Shown here: positions 24,549 through 34,900 of the stretch, piece by piece
Layout of the letters: each line of letters starts with the position of its first letter
How positions within the stretch are numbered: the stretch's first letter is position 1
NCBI GenBank assembly: GCA_002705565.1
Contig: PAHJ01000101.1
Location: 1-60,686, forward strand
DNA length: 60,686 bases
Reading direction: 5' to 3'
DNA from: Geminicoccus sp.
Lineage (GTDB): Bacteria > Pseudomonadota > Alphaproteobacteria > UBA7985
Program-made: the position numbers and the translations under genes
Notes under the pieces: generated by a model
What the model saw: only the letters and a program-made list of their open reading frames with translations
Told to the model about the DNA's origin: nothing
Databases searched by the model: none

Positions 24549-25613
24549 TTAAAGCTTGGTCTGACGCGAGGTCAGCCAGAGTTGCAACAGGGAAAGGACC
24601 ATGAGGACGATTGCGATCAACAGCGACGCCATCGCCGCGATCCCGAGACCGTGGGTCGTCGGTTGCCCGCGCAAGCCCGACGTCTCAAAGATGTACGACA
24701 CCACCGAAATCCAGCGCACTTGCATGGCGTAGAGTTCTTCAAAGGCCTGGAATGCTTTGATCATAGACAGGATCGTGACCACCAGCAGCGTCGGCATCAG
24801 CAGCGGCAGGGTTATCCGGCTCAGCATGCGCCAGCCCGGTGTGCCGTCCATTTTCGCGGCCTCATAGAGGTCTTTGGGAATGGCCTGCAGACCGGCAAGC
24901 AAGATTAGCATGTAAAAGCCGAGCTGGGCCCAAGTGTAGACGAAGATCGACCAGAACATCGTCCACGACGGGTCGGAAAGCCACTGTATCGGCTCGTCGA
25001 TCCACCCCCAGTTCATCAGCGTCAGCGAGAGCACGCCAGTCCGCTTCAGGATCAGCGTCCACAGAAAGCCAACCACCACGGGACTGAGCATCACAGGATA
25101 GAAGAAAATCGAACGCCAGAAGGCTCGTCCCCGGATATCGCGGTTGAGGACCAGCGCTGTAATCAGCGCGAACAGGATCATGATCGGCACCTGAAAGATC
25201 ACGAAAATAATGGTATCGGCGACGGCGCGCTGAAACTTATCGTCTTCGCGGTTTTCACCGCCTGTATCGATTTGGACCTCGGAGGTCAGGCGCTTGTAGT
25301 TGTCAGTCCCGGCAAAATCACGCTCGGTGAAATTGATACTCTGCCCTTCAGTGAACGAGAAACCGATGTTGATGAACAGCGGGGCAAATGTGTAGAGACC
25401 GAAAATAGCCAGGTTGGGGATCAGGAACAGATAGGGCAAGAGCCGCGAACCGGTAGCGTTCTGCATCACCTCGATGGGCCAGCCGATGGCACTCATGACC
25501 CGCGAGCCAAAGCCGCCTGTTGGTTTGGTTAGAAAAAAGCCAAGGGCGACGTAGCCAACCAATGCGTAGGGCCATGCGGTGCCTGAAAAGGCGTTTGCCA
25601 ATGCTTCAAACAT
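24549..25613 (-). CDS. Sugar ABC transporter permease, MalF type
   Basis: A 354-residue multi-pass permease. Membrane segments include LLPYLFLIPNLAIFGLYTF and TIIFVIFQVPIMILFALITAL, with the EAA loop YEAAKMDGTPGWRML near the C-terminal third. The start at 25613 is preferred because a GGGAGGGA ribosome binding site lies just upstream; a start at 25637 adds 8 residues. It has a modest periplasmic loop after the second segment (GQSINFTERDFAGTDNY), typical of the family. It follows the binding protein gene by 159 bases that contain a strong hairpin. Confidence 0.88.
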   Translation of the reverse strand: MFEALANAFSGTAWPYALVGYVALGFFLTKPTGGFGSRVMSAIGWPIEVMQNATGSRLLPYLFLIPNLAIFGLYTFAPLFINIGFSFTEGQSINFTERDFAGTDNYKRLTSEVQIDTGGENREDDKFQRAVADTIIFVIFQVPIMILFALITALVLNRDIRGRAFWRSIFFYPVMLSPVVVGFLWTLILKRTGVLSLTLMNWGWIDEPIQWLSDPSWTMFWSIFVYTWAQLGFYMLILLAGLQAIPKDLYEAAKMDGTPGWRMLSRITLPLLMPTLLVVTILSMIKAFQAFEELYAMQVRWISVVSYIFETSGLRGQPTTHGLGIAAMASLLIAIVLMVLSLLQLWLTSRQTKL

Positions 25614-25720
25614 GCTTCCCTCCCTGTGTGCGAACACTCATCGTTGCTGATAATCCAAGCTGTTCGGTTTTGTTTGGTATCGGTTCAGTTTGGTTCTGTA
25701 ACGAACCCAAAAGAAGATAG

Positions 25721-25754
25721 AAAAAAGGGGCAGCGACGCGTGCGTCACTGCCCC
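25721..25754 (-). terminator. Hairpin with U-tract between binding protein and permease genes
   Basis: On the minus strand a strong GC stem (GGGGCAGTGACGC pairing with GCGTCGCTGCCCC) is followed by six T residues (25721-25726). It lies 18 bases beyond the binding-protein stop. Because the permease genes follow on the same strand, it probably acts as a partial terminator giving more binding protein than permease. Confidence 0.7.
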
Positions 25755-25772
25755 TTCGATCATGCTAAAGAA

Positions 25773-27044
25773 TTAGTCAGCAATTTTCGCCGCTACATCA
25801 GCGTCGATAGCAGACAGAGCTTCATCCAGAGAGATGTCGCCGTTGATAGCCTGCGTGATGTAGTCAGGAACAACACCGTAGATCGCAAAGTTCTTAGCGT
25901 AACCCTGGAAGGTGTAAGCCTGCGGGGTTGAGTCTGCTGCTTTACCAGCATTCGCCGCGAACACGGACAGCGCGTCAGCAACCTGAGCGGAAACGCCCTG
26001 GTAGTCTACGCCGGAAGCCTGGAGGCCCTGGTGTGCGGTGATGTTGGAGGTTGCAGAAGCAAACATCTCAGCATTTTCGGTCTGCGCCATGAAGTCAATG
26101 AACGCAGCGGAAGCTTCAGGAACGTCGGTCGTTGCGAACGCAACCAGACCAGCGCCACCCGGCATTGCACCACAGCCACCAGCGCCACAAGGGATCGGCA
26201 CAGCCTTCCACTCGAAGTCGGTGATGTTGTTGGCGTAGTTGCCGATCATCCAGGAACCGGACATGTGCATCGCCACGGAACCATCAAGGAACAGTGGAGC
26301 TGCGTTGCGGTAGGACGTACCGGAACCAGCAGGCCAGCCATCAGCAGGCATCAAGCCTTCTTCATGCCAACCAACGAAGGTTTCAGCGAACGTGCGGAAG
26401 CCATCGTCAACCAGGATTGGAACACCAGCGTCATCGAAGAACTGAGCGCCGTAGGAGAACGCAGGACCAGCCCAACGGTGAGCGGTACGGTCCATAGCCA
26501 TGCCGGATGGGATGCCAAGGGTGCCCTTGACTTCACGCAGAGCGTCCATCCAGTCGTCCCAGGAAGCGCCCTCTTCTGGCATATCAACACCAGCATCGTC
26601 GAACATGGTGACGTTTACGTACGGACCGGTCACAGTCAGCTGGGTCATCCAGCCGTAGATGCCCTGGTCTTCACCACCTGGCGCACGGAACCAAGGCAGG
26701 GTCGCGGAGTAGTTTGCTTCCCAGAAGTCGCCGTCAACGTAAGGCGCGAGGTCCATGTAGTACTTGTTGAAGCCACCAAGGTTGGTGACGCGAGCCACGT
26801 CAGGAGCAGCATCGGTCTGCAGCTGGTTTTCCAGCTGATCGCGCACGATGTCGTAGCCGACGGTAGTTACTTTTACGGTGTGACCGGTCGCAGCGGTAAA
26901 GTCCGCAGCCATACCTTCGATCACTTCACACTCGTTCAGATCCTGGTAGCACAGGAAATCAACTTCATCAGCCAGCGCAGCCTGCGCTACAAAACCAGAA
27001 ACCGCTACACCAGCGAGCGCAGCAAATGTTGTTTGGATTTTCAT
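25773..27044 (-). CDS. Extracellular sugar-binding protein of an ABC transporter
   Basis: A 423-residue periplasmic solute-binding protein of the sugar type (SBP family 1). A signal peptide spans residues 1-25 with cleavage after AALA, giving a mature start DEVDF. Aromatic-rich segments such as WMTQLTVTGPYVNV, and a C-terminus with the SLDEALSAIDADVAAKI pattern, fit the family. The start at 27044 is chosen for its AAGGAGG ribosome binding site; the upstream ATG at 27062 would give an unlikely leader. The substrate is unknown; the UxuA and oxidoreductase neighbours point to a sugar acid or oligosaccharide that contains one. Confidence 0.88.
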   Translation of the reverse strand: MKIQTTFAALAGVAVSGFVAQAALADEVDFLCYQDLNECEVIEGMAADFTAATGHTVKVTTVGYDIVRDQLENQLQTDAAPDVARVTNLGGFNKYYMDLAPYVDGDFWEANYSATLPWFRAPGGEDQGIYGWMTQLTVTGPYVNVTMFDDAGVDMPEEGASWDDWMDALREVKGTLGIPSGMAMDRTAHRWAGPAFSYGAQFFDDAGVPILVDDGFRTFAETFVGWHEEGLMPADGWPAGSGTSYRNAAPLFLDGSVAMHMSGSWMIGNYANNITDFEWKAVPIPCGAGGCGAMPGGAGLVAFATTDVPEASAAFIDFMAQTENAEMFASATSNITAHQGLQASGVDYQGVSAQVADALSVFAANAGKAADSTPQAYTFQGYAKNFAIYGVVPDYITQAINGDISLDEALSAIDADVAAKIAD

Positions 27045-27345
27045 GCCTTTCCTCCTTAGCAATCATCCCTCTTGGACGAAGACTCTCCCACGTCCTCAAT
27101 AACTCGTAAGGACCAAGGCTTGTTTCAGCCATGTCCTAGAGTTGCGCGCAGTAAACCTGAGAACGGCTGATATTAGAAGGTCTGAAAACACCAATTTCGA
27201 AATCTTTACTCAATATTCCGCTTCTCTTTGGTCTTCATCTGGAAAATTTCCCTCGGATACTTACGATTTTAGAAAGCGCTTGCATTTAAAATGGGGATTT
27301 TCGCTCAAAATCGGAAATAGTCCCAAAAACTTTGACATTCTTCAG
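27045..27345. promoter_or_regulatory. AT-rich promoter region of the transporter operon with palindromes
   Basis: This 301-base gap between uxuA and the binding-protein gene is clearly less GC-rich than its surroundings and shows no gene. It holds short palindromes with a central CG or AT: AAGCGCTT at 27274-27281, ATTTCGAAAT at 27194-27203 and GGAAAATTTCC at 27241-27251. The first two resemble LacI-family operator cores, a guess; no regulator gene is nearby. It probably carries the promoter for the binding protein. Confidence 0.4.
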
Positions 27346-28593
27346 TCACGCTGATTCGGCACCCAAATCACTTTTTCGACCCTGAAGTCCCCACTTGGGA
27401 TGGTCCAGAGCTGTCCAAATACCGCGCAATTCAGCGAGGCCCTTCAACCGGCCAATTGACGGGTAACCGGGCTGAGTTTTCCGCCCCTGATCATCGAGGA
27501 TATCCTGCCCGTGATCGGGACGCAGTGGGATCGACCAGTCGGCGCGACCCTGCCCCCGTCGCCGCTGCTCCTCTGCATGCACCGCGGCGAGCAGTGCGAC
27601 CATGTCTGTGTTTCCGGCCAAGTGCTCGTCCTCGTAGAACGAGCAGAACAGCTCCTTACCGCTTGTCGAGACATTGCGCAGGTGCAGGAAGTGAACGCGG
27701 TCACCCAACCGCTGCATCATGCCCGGCAGGTCATTGTCCGCCCTGACACCCAGTGATCCACTGCACAGGGTGACACCATTGGCAGTTGAGTCGACGGCAT
27801 CCAGCAGCGTCCGATAGTCGGCTTCGGTCGAGACGACCCGCGGCAGCCCCAGCAGCGGAAACGGCGGGTCATCCGGATGACAGCATAGGCGCAGACCCAG
27901 TCTTTCTGCAGTGGGGATAACGGCATCAAGGAAATCGATGAAATGCGCTCTCAGCTGGTTTGCGGAAATATCGCCGTAAAGCGCCAGCAAATCCCGCACA
28001 TCATCCAAGCTCAACGTCTGCGCTGCGCCAGGCAGGCCAAAGGTCACGGTCCGGGCCAACTGCTGCTTCGCTGCTTTATCCATTCCTGCGAAACGCTCCG
28101 TAGCGGCGTCTTGGATACCGGGTTCAAAGCTGTCTGCTGCGCCCTTTCGAGCGAGAATGAACAAGTCGTAAGCCGCAAAATCGATGGCATCGAAGGCCAT
28201 GGCTGTTGCACCGGTCGGCATGCGCCGCGCTAGGTCTGTGCGCGTCCAGTCGAGAATGGGCATGAAGTTGTAGCAAACCACCGCAATCCCGGCTTCTGCC
28301 AAGGCTTCGAGACTTGTTTTGTAGGCTTCAATATGCTCGCGCCAAGGCCCCTTTTGCTGCTTGATCGCCTCTGAAACCGGCAAGCTTTCCACCACGTCCC
28401 AGGCCAGCGATGAAGGGCTACCGTCCGAAAACGCTGCAATTTCCGCCTGACGCTGCTGAATTTCGGCCAAGGCCCACACCTCGCCCGGTGCACGGTGATG
28501 GAGTGCCGACACCACACCCTCGACCCCGGCCTGTCGCATATCATCGATGGAAACAAGATCCGCAGGCCCGAACCAGCGCCACGTTTGCTTCAT
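27346..28593 (-). CDS. uxuA: Mannonate dehydratase
   Basis: A 415-residue UxuA enzyme, which dehydrates D-mannonate to 2-keto-3-deoxygluconate. The N-terminal MKQTWRWFGPADLV and GVEGVVSALHH match the family, as do VVCYNFMPILDWTRTD and the metal-binding CCHPDDPPFPLLGLPR segment. It follows the first of three Gfo/Idh/MocA genes with a 4-base overlap and precedes the transporter, so uptake and breakdown of a hexuronate-type substrate is implied. The companion genes uxuB, uxaC, kdgK and kdgA are not in the window. Confidence 0.92.
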   Translation of the reverse strand: MKQTWRWFGPADLVSIDDMRQAGVEGVVSALHHRAPGEVWALAEIQQRQAEIAAFSDGSPSSLAWDVVESLPVSEAIKQQKGPWREHIEAYKTSLEALAEAGIAVVCYNFMPILDWTRTDLARRMPTGATAMAFDAIDFAAYDLFILARKGAADSFEPGIQDAATERFAGMDKAAKQQLARTVTFGLPGAAQTLSLDDVRDLLALYGDISANQLRAHFIDFLDAVIPTAERLGLRLCCHPDDPPFPLLGLPRVVSTEADYRTLLDAVDSTANGVTLCSGSLGVRADNDLPGMMQRLGDRVHFLHLRNVSTSGKELFCSFYEDEHLAGNTDMVALLAAVHAEEQRRRGQGRADWSIPLRPDHGQDILDDQGRKTQPGYPSIGRLKGLAELRGIWTALDHPKWGLQGRKSDLGAESA

Positions 28594-29672
28594 GCTGCCG
28601 TTCCTCCTGCCTGCGGCGTCCAGTCGTCGTACAGGGGACCGCCGGTTAAAGGCAGGTCGATAACCTCTCCTGACCGGGCCGCCTGGTAAATGGCCGTGAC
28701 CAGTTCCAGCGACCGGCGACCATCGGCGAAGGTGACCGCGCTATTGCGCTTGCCTTCGACAGCGTCGCCAAAGGCCTCCAGAAAGCCGTCAAAGCCTTGC
28801 TTGACCGCTGGCACGGACTGTAAAACCCGGTCGAGCTGGTCTTGGGTGGTGGAACCCCGCGCGCTGAAGGTCCATTCGTCGCTGGCTGGAGCGTAGGGTC
28901 GCAGGCCGCTTTCCGCCGTCAGTCCTTGGAACACGAACCGATAACGACTGGTATCGTGGTGTGCACCCAGCGTCACCGAAGACGTGGCCAGGGCGCCGCT
29001 CTCCATCTGCAGGGAAATAGCGGCGCAGTCTTCCGTCTCGATCGGGTTCACGCGGGTGTCTAGAAAAGCACTCAAGCGCGTGACCGGGCCGAACACGGCG
29101 CACAGGAAATCATGGGCGTGGATGGCATGACCCAATATGGCGCCGCCCTGCTCCCCCTTCCAGGTGCCTCTCCAGGGGTTGTCATAATAGGTTGCGTCGC
29201 GGTTCCAGTGGGTTTCGATGCTGGCAACCAGCGGTTTTCCGGCCAGCCCAGCGTTGATCAACGCCTGAAGCTTCGCCATACCCGCGCCAAAGCGATACTG
29301 AAACACAGGGCTGAACATCTTCCCGCTGGCATCAATCGCTGACGCCAGCTGATCCGCCTCTGCCAGGCTGCCGACCATGGGTTTCTCGCATACCACGTGC
29401 TTCCCGGCCCGCAAGGCCTGTACGGAAATTGGAAGGTGCAGGAAGGGCGGCAAACAAACATCGACAATGTCGACACTGGGATCACCCAGGACTTCATCCA
29501 CCGATGCTGACGTCGCAATGCCGGATCCGGCCACGACTTCAAGCGCGCGGGCTTCGTCGCGGTCACACACCACGGCAACTTCGAAGCGATCTGAAAGGTT
29601 CTGATAAGCCGAAAAGTGCTCCCGCCCGATCCCAGCGCCAATAATGGCAACCCGTTTGCGAAGCACACTCAT
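28590..29672 (-). CDS. Gfo/Idh/MocA-family oxidoreductase (1)
   Basis: A 360-residue NAD(P)-dependent sugar oxidoreductase. The nucleotide-binding segment is VAIIGAGIGREHF and the catalytic lysine is in CEKPM. The start at 29672 is chosen because it overlaps the next gene's stop by 1 base; the frame continues upstream for 54 residues without family similarity. It overlaps uxuA by 4 bases. With the two neighbouring paralogs it probably oxidises or reduces the sugar or its lactone so that it can enter the mannonate route (inference). Confidence 0.88.
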   Translation of the reverse strand: MSVLRKRVAIIGAGIGREHFSAYQNLSDRFEVAVVCDRDEARALEVVAGSGIATSASVDEVLGDPSVDIVDVCLPPFLHLPISVQALRAGKHVVCEKPMVGSLAEADQLASAIDASGKMFSPVFQYRFGAGMAKLQALINAGLAGKPLVASIETHWNRDATYYDNPWRGTWKGEQGGAILGHAIHAHDFLCAVFGPVTRLSAFLDTRVNPIETEDCAAISLQMESGALATSSVTLGAHHDTSRYRFVFQGLTAESGLRPYAPASDEWTFSARGSTTQDQLDRVLQSVPAVKQGFDGFLEAFGDAVEGKRNSAVTFADGRRSLELVTAIYQAARSGEVIDLPLTGGPLYDDWTPQAGGTAA

Positions 29673-30688
29673 CAGGCGCGCCCCGCATCGGCCATGGCCT
29701 GGGCTTGCAAAGCCAGTTCGCACACCTTGAAGCAGTGCGCCTGCGGCATGGCGGTTTCGGTGCGGTCGCGGATGTCGTTGGCGAGGTTCTGGAAATACGG
29801 ATAACCGGCGTCCGAACAGTCGATTTTCTCGCACCGCGAACCGTTGACCAGATAAAGGTGGTCACGGCCATCGTCGCGCGCGATATCGACGTACTTGCGC
29901 AGTTCAATCGTCCCTTCGGTGCCCAAAATTGTCAGCCGGCCATCGCCCCAGGTCGGCAATGCGTCGGGGGTGTACCAGTCCACGCGGATATAACCGTGCC
30001 CCTGATCCGAGCGCAGCACGATCTCCCCAAAATCCTGCAGACCCGGGTCGTCCGGATTGGCGAAGTTACCCGCACTCGCGTGCGCTACAACGGCGTCTGT
30101 GGAACCGGTGAAATACAGGAACTGGTCGATTTGGTGAGAGGCAATGTCGGTCAGCACACCGCCATACTGCGACGGGTCCCAGAACCACCAAGGCCGGGTT
30201 TCGCGGTTCAGGCGGTGTGGGCCAAGGCCGACGGTTTGAACCACCCTGCCGACCGCACCCGCCTGCACCAGTTCTGCTGCCTTGGTCACAGACGCCACCT
30301 CAAACCGCTCAGAGAAGTCCACCGACCAGATCCGCCCCGTCCGCGCGACGGTGTCTTTGATCGCGGCAAGTTGCTCGGCGGTGGTGCACCCGGGTTTGTC
30401 AGTCATAACGTCCTTGCCGTGCTCCATCGCTTCAATGGCCAGTGCGGCCCGATCCGAAGGAATGGCCGCGATCAGGACCAGATCGATGCTGGGGTCGTCG
30501 AGCAACTGCTGTCGGTTCTCAACCCGCCTGGCATCGGGAAAGCGCGCACTGAAACCGGCCAGAGTGCCGGGCTCGCCATCGGTCCAATACCCCACCAACT
30601 CGGCTCCCACCTTCTGCATGGACGCGATCTGTCCGTAGATGTGGCGGTGATCAAGACCGATTGCGGCAACGCGAAGAGAATGGTTCAT
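29672..30688 (-). CDS. Gfo/Idh/MocA-family oxidoreductase (2)
   Basis: A 338-residue member of the same family. The nucleotide-binding start is VAAIGLDHRHIYG, less canonical than GxGxxG, and the catalytic motif appears as DKPG rather than EKP. The central segment WWFWDPSQYGGVLTDIASHQIDQ is characteristic. The substitution of Glu by Asp in the EKP motif occurs in some family members. It lies between the other two paralogs on the same strand, 40 bases after the third. Confidence 0.88.
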   Translation of the reverse strand: MNHSLRVAAIGLDHRHIYGQIASMQKVGAELVGYWTDGEPGTLAGFSARFPDARRVENRQQLLDDPSIDLVLIAAIPSDRAALAIEAMEHGKDVMTDKPGCTTAEQLAAIKDTVARTGRIWSVDFSERFEVASVTKAAELVQAGAVGRVVQTVGLGPHRLNRETRPWWFWDPSQYGGVLTDIASHQIDQFLYFTGSTDAVVAHASAGNFANPDDPGLQDFGEIVLRSDQGHGYIRVDWYTPDALPTWGDGRLTILGTEGTIELRKYVDIARDDGRDHLYLVNGSRCEKIDCSDAGYPYFQNLANDIRDRTETAMPQAHCFKVCELALQAQAMADAGRA

Positions 30689-30728
30689 AGGGGCTTAAAT
30701 CCTTGGTGAGAGGGTCAACTTAGGCGTT

Positions 30729-31787
30729 TCACAGCGCGGCAACATCGAGCGCCCGTTCCTGCTTCGAGGAGGCGATCAGCGCTTCGATCAGCCGATGCAC
30801 ACGCAGGGCTTCTCGGCCGGTGACACGCGGGGGACGCTTGTCCAGCACAGCGTGGGCAAAGTCTTCGACGACGGATTGGTGCCAGGCATGGGTAAAGGCC
30901 ATAGGATCAGCGCCGCCGCCGGTTGTTCCCTGCTCGCCAAAGCGCTCTTCAGTGCCATCGCGCCATTCGAGCACCAACTGCCCTGCACCCAGCTGCGCGA
31001 CACCCTTTTCACCGTGTACAATGATAAATTCAGCGTCGCCCGGATACTGGGCGGTCGAAGCCTGCAAGGAGCCAACCGCACCGCTGGCAAACGTAAGGCC
31101 TGCGGTGACAAAGTCTTCGGCCTCCATGTCATGAAACCGGGTCTTGCGGGCCATGGCTTGCACCCGGACCACATCGCCCACCAGCGCTCCCATCAGATCG
31201 AGCGTATGGATCGCCTGCGAGATCAGCACTCCACCGCCATCACGGGCGTATGTCCCCCGCCCCGGTTCGTCGTAGTAGCTTTGTTCCCGCCACCACGGCA
31301 CCGTGACTTCGACCAACCCCAGTTCGCCCAGAGCCCCCTCAGCCAACCGTTTGCGCAGCATCTCGGAAACGGACCGAAACCGGTGTTGAAAGACGATACC
31401 CAAGGGGTTTCCAGCACGTTCGCAGGTTTCGACCAAAGCCGTCGCCGCCGCGAGATCGCGCTCAACGGGCTTTTCCATCAGGATGGGCAGTCCCGCGCTG
31501 CAAAGGGCTTCAACGATCGCCTGGCGGGCATTTGGTGGGGTGAGCAGGATCGCGAAATCAAGGCCGTCATCGGTCAATAACTCGTGCAGTTTGGCATAGG
31601 CTTTCACCCCGTGAACCCCATCTTCAGCCGCCCCGGCGGCAAAGCGCTCGGCCTTGTCTGGCGTCGTAGCCAAAACCCCGCGCAACTGCACCAGCGGCGC
31701 AAGATCGCGCACCGCCCTCAAATGGGTCTGCGCCACCATCCCGAGGCCGATCAGAGCAACATTAAGGGGTTTTTCCGCTTGGCTCAT
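30729..31787 (-). CDS. Gfo/Idh/MocA-family oxidoreductase (3)
   Basis: A 352-residue member of the family with VALIGLGMVAQTHL at the N-terminus and the catalytic MEKPVERD motif. The start at 31787 is chosen because a GGAGGAGG ribosome binding site lies just upstream; the frame reading back to 31955 would overlap the dnaE start region and is rejected. It is the first gene of the sugar-acid transcript and diverges from dnaE. Three paralogs in tandem suggest successive redox steps or substrates of different stereochemistry. Confidence 0.88.
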   Translation of the reverse strand: MSQAEKPLNVALIGLGMVAQTHLRAVRDLAPLVQLRGVLATTPDKAERFAAGAAEDGVHGVKAYAKLHELLTDDGLDFAILLTPPNARQAIVEALCSAGLPILMEKPVERDLAAATALVETCERAGNPLGIVFQHRFRSVSEMLRKRLAEGALGELGLVEVTVPWWREQSYYDEPGRGTYARDGGGVLISQAIHTLDLMGALVGDVVRVQAMARKTRFHDMEAEDFVTAGLTFASGAVGSLQASTAQYPGDAEFIIVHGEKGVAQLGAGQLVLEWRDGTEERFGEQGTTGGGADPMAFTHAWHQSVVEDFAHAVLDKRPPRVTGREALRVHRLIEALIASSKQERALDVAAL

Positions 31788-31933
31788 TCGATGCTTGCCT
31801 CCTCCATCCATGCTCAGGAATGAAACCCCAAGACCCAAGCCACTGTCTATGACAATTTGCCCATGCAGCTTCGGATTGTCTCGCGTGGATGGATTATTCT
31901 TGAAGCAACTAAGGGTTCGCATAAGCTCGCTGC
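31788..31933. promoter_or_regulatory. Divergent promoter region, oxidoreductase operon / dnaE
   Basis: This 146-base region separates the leftward Gfo/Idh/MocA gene from rightward dnaE. Besides the ribosome binding site at about 31799-31805 I see no palindrome or hairpin. Confidence 0.45.
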
Positions 31934-34900
31934 ATGAGCATCGATTCGACCCCACCGTTTATTCATTTGCGCGTCAAATCCGCCTATTCGTTGGCTGAAG
32001 GCGCCATACGGGTAAACGACCTCGTCAAGCTTTCTGCCGGGCTGGACATGCCTGCTGTGGCCCTGACCGACCGCGGCAACCTGTTCGGTGCGCTGGAATT
32101 TGCGGTGACGGCGTCCAAAGCGGGCCTACAACCGGTCATCGGGGCTGTTTTGGGTATCGTGCGCGGGAAGGATCAGCATGGCGCGGAGCGAGCTGACCCC
32201 GATCATCTGCTGCTGCTTGCGCAGGATCAAACCGGCTACGAAAACCTCATGAGTCTGATCTCTGAAGGGTATTTGAAAGGCGATGGAGCCGACCCGGCGG
32301 TGCCTTTTGAGGCCCTAAAGGGACGCAGCGATGGATTGATCGCTTTGGACGGCGCCAAGGGGTCTCCGCTCGGACGACACTTGCTGGACGGTTCGAGCCT
32401 GATCGAAACCCACATTCAGGCCATGAAAGGCCTGTTCAACGGTCGGCTCTATCTGGAAATTCAACGCCATGGTCAGAGCCATGAACGCGCGCTGGAGGCG
32501 AGGCTTCTGCCTGCCGCACAGGCCCACAACCTACCGCTGGTCGCCACCAACGACGCCCACTTCGCTGCCGCAGATCAATTCGATGCCCACGACGTCCTCT
32601 CTTGCATCGCTCAAGGCGTTACCCTCGCCCACCGCGACCGCCGCCGCCTGACCCCGGAGCACTTCTTCAAGACCAGTCAGGACATGGCGCGCCTGTTTGC
32701 TGATTTGCCCGAAGCGATCGACAATACTTGGCGCATTGCCCAGCGCTGCGCCGTTATGCCCCGCCTGCACGACCCCATCCTGCCCGCCTATGACGATGGC
32801 TCGGGTGAGAATGAAGGCCAGATGCTGGCGCGCATGGCGGCAGAGGGTTTGCAAGAACGCCTGAACGCCCTCGAACCCAGCCCCGACACCGCGCTACAGC
32901 AGACCTACCGCGACCGCCTGGATTTCGAGCTCAACGTCATCGAGCAAATGGGCTTTCCCGGCTACTTCCTGATCGTTGCTGACTTCATTCAATGGGCCAA
33001 GGAACAAGGCATTCCCGTGGGTCCAGGCCGGGGCTCCGGTGCTGGGTCGCTGGTGGCGTATTCCCTGACCATCACTGACCTCGACCCCATCCCCTTCAAC
33101 CTCCTGTTCGAGCGCTTTCTAAACCCTGAGCGTGTCTCAATGCCGGATTTCGATATCGATTTCTGCCAGGATCGTCGCGATGAGGTGATCGCCTACGTGC
33201 GTGACAAGTACGGTTCGGACCGGGTCGCGCAGATCATCACCTTTGGCAAGCTGCAAGCACGCGCGGTCGTGCGTGACGTGGGACGGGTGTTGGGCATTCC
33301 CTATGGCCAAACCGACCGAATTTCCAAGCTGATCCCGAACAATCCCGCCAACCCGACCAGCTTGGGTGAAGCCATCGACGGGGATGAGCAGTTGCAGAAA
33401 ATGCGACGCACAGAGGAATCGGTCGCCAAGCTGTTTGACGTTGGGCTGCAACTCGAAGGCCTGTACCGCAACGCCTCGACCCATGCCGCTGGCGTCGTCA
33501 TCGGCGACCGCGATCTGACCAAGCTGGTCCCGCTCTATAAAGACCCACGCTCAGAGATGCCCGCGACACAATTCAACATGAAGTGGGTCGAGCCAGCGGG
33601 TCTGGTGAAGTTTGACTTTCTGGGTCTGAAAACCCTAACCGTGATCGCAGAAGCCGAGCGCCTGATTCGGCGCTTTAAGCCCGACTTTGACATCACCCGT
33701 ATCCCGCTCGACGATACGCCAGTTTTTGAGATGCTCAGCCGGGCGGAGTCCGTTGGTATCTTCCAGCTGGAATCCACGGGCATGCGGGACGTCCTGCGCA
33801 AGCTGCGGCCTGACAGGTTCGAAGACATCATCGCTGTTGTCGCGCTGTATCGTCCCGGCCCGATGGAAAACATTCCAACCTATATTTCACGGAAACACGG
33901 TGAGGACAGAGTGGTGTATCTGCACCCGCTGCTCGAACCCATCGTGCAGGAAACCTACGGCATCATGATCTATCAGGAGCAGGTCATGCAGGCGGCCCAA
34001 GCGCTCGCCGGGTATAGCCTGGGCGGCGCAGATCTTTTGCGCCGGGCCATGGGTAAAAAGCTCAAGGCAGAGATGGACAAGCAGAAGGCGCTGTTCGTCG
34101 AAGGTGCGGCCAAGAACGCGATTTCCGAGAAAAAAGCGCTGGAGATCTTCACGCAGATCGAGGCCTTTGCCGGTTACGGATTCAACAAATCTCACGCTGC
34201 CGCCTATGCGCTGGTCTCCTACCAAACCGCCTATCTAAAAGCCCACTTCCCCGAAGAATTCCTTTGCGCCTCGATGATCCTCGACGCGGGCAACACCGAC
34301 AAGCTGGCGATTTTCAAAGGGGATCTGGAGCGTATGGGCGTGCCCCTGCTGCCCCCAGACATCAACGCCTCACAAGCGACCTTTGATGTCGAAATTGACG
34401 TTGAGAGCGGCAAAAAAGCAGTTCGCTACGCGCTCAATGCCATCAAAAACGTCGGGGGCTCGGCTATGGATAACCTGGTCGCGAGCCGGGCCAGCGGCGG
34501 AGCGTTCAAGAACCTCGAAGACTTCGCCACCCGGGTTGATACCCGCGCTGCGGGCAAGCGGATTTTAGAGAACCTGATCGCAGCCGGAGCCTTCGACACC
34601 ATCGACCCCAACCGCGGACAGTTGTTCATCAACGTGGAACGCCTCAACCGCTTTGGTATCGCGGTGACCGAGGAGCGGAATTCGTCACAGTCCTCGCTTT
34701 TTGGCGGGGCAGGCAACGACAGCGGCAGCAATGGGGCCGTGACCTTGCAGATGCTGACGGCGGACGATTGGCCATTGCAGGAAAAACTCTCGCGCGAGTT
34801 CGACGCCATTGGCTTTTATCTGACGGCACACCCGGTGGACGCCTACGCCGACGCCCTGGCTAAACTACGGGTTCAGACCATCGGCGATCTGCTCAAGAAT

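Noticed and set aside
29673-29834. N-terminal extension of the first Gfo/Idh/MocA protein
   Set aside because: The 54 extra residues are Arg-rich and overlap the neighbouring gene; the Rossmann fold begins right at the start used.
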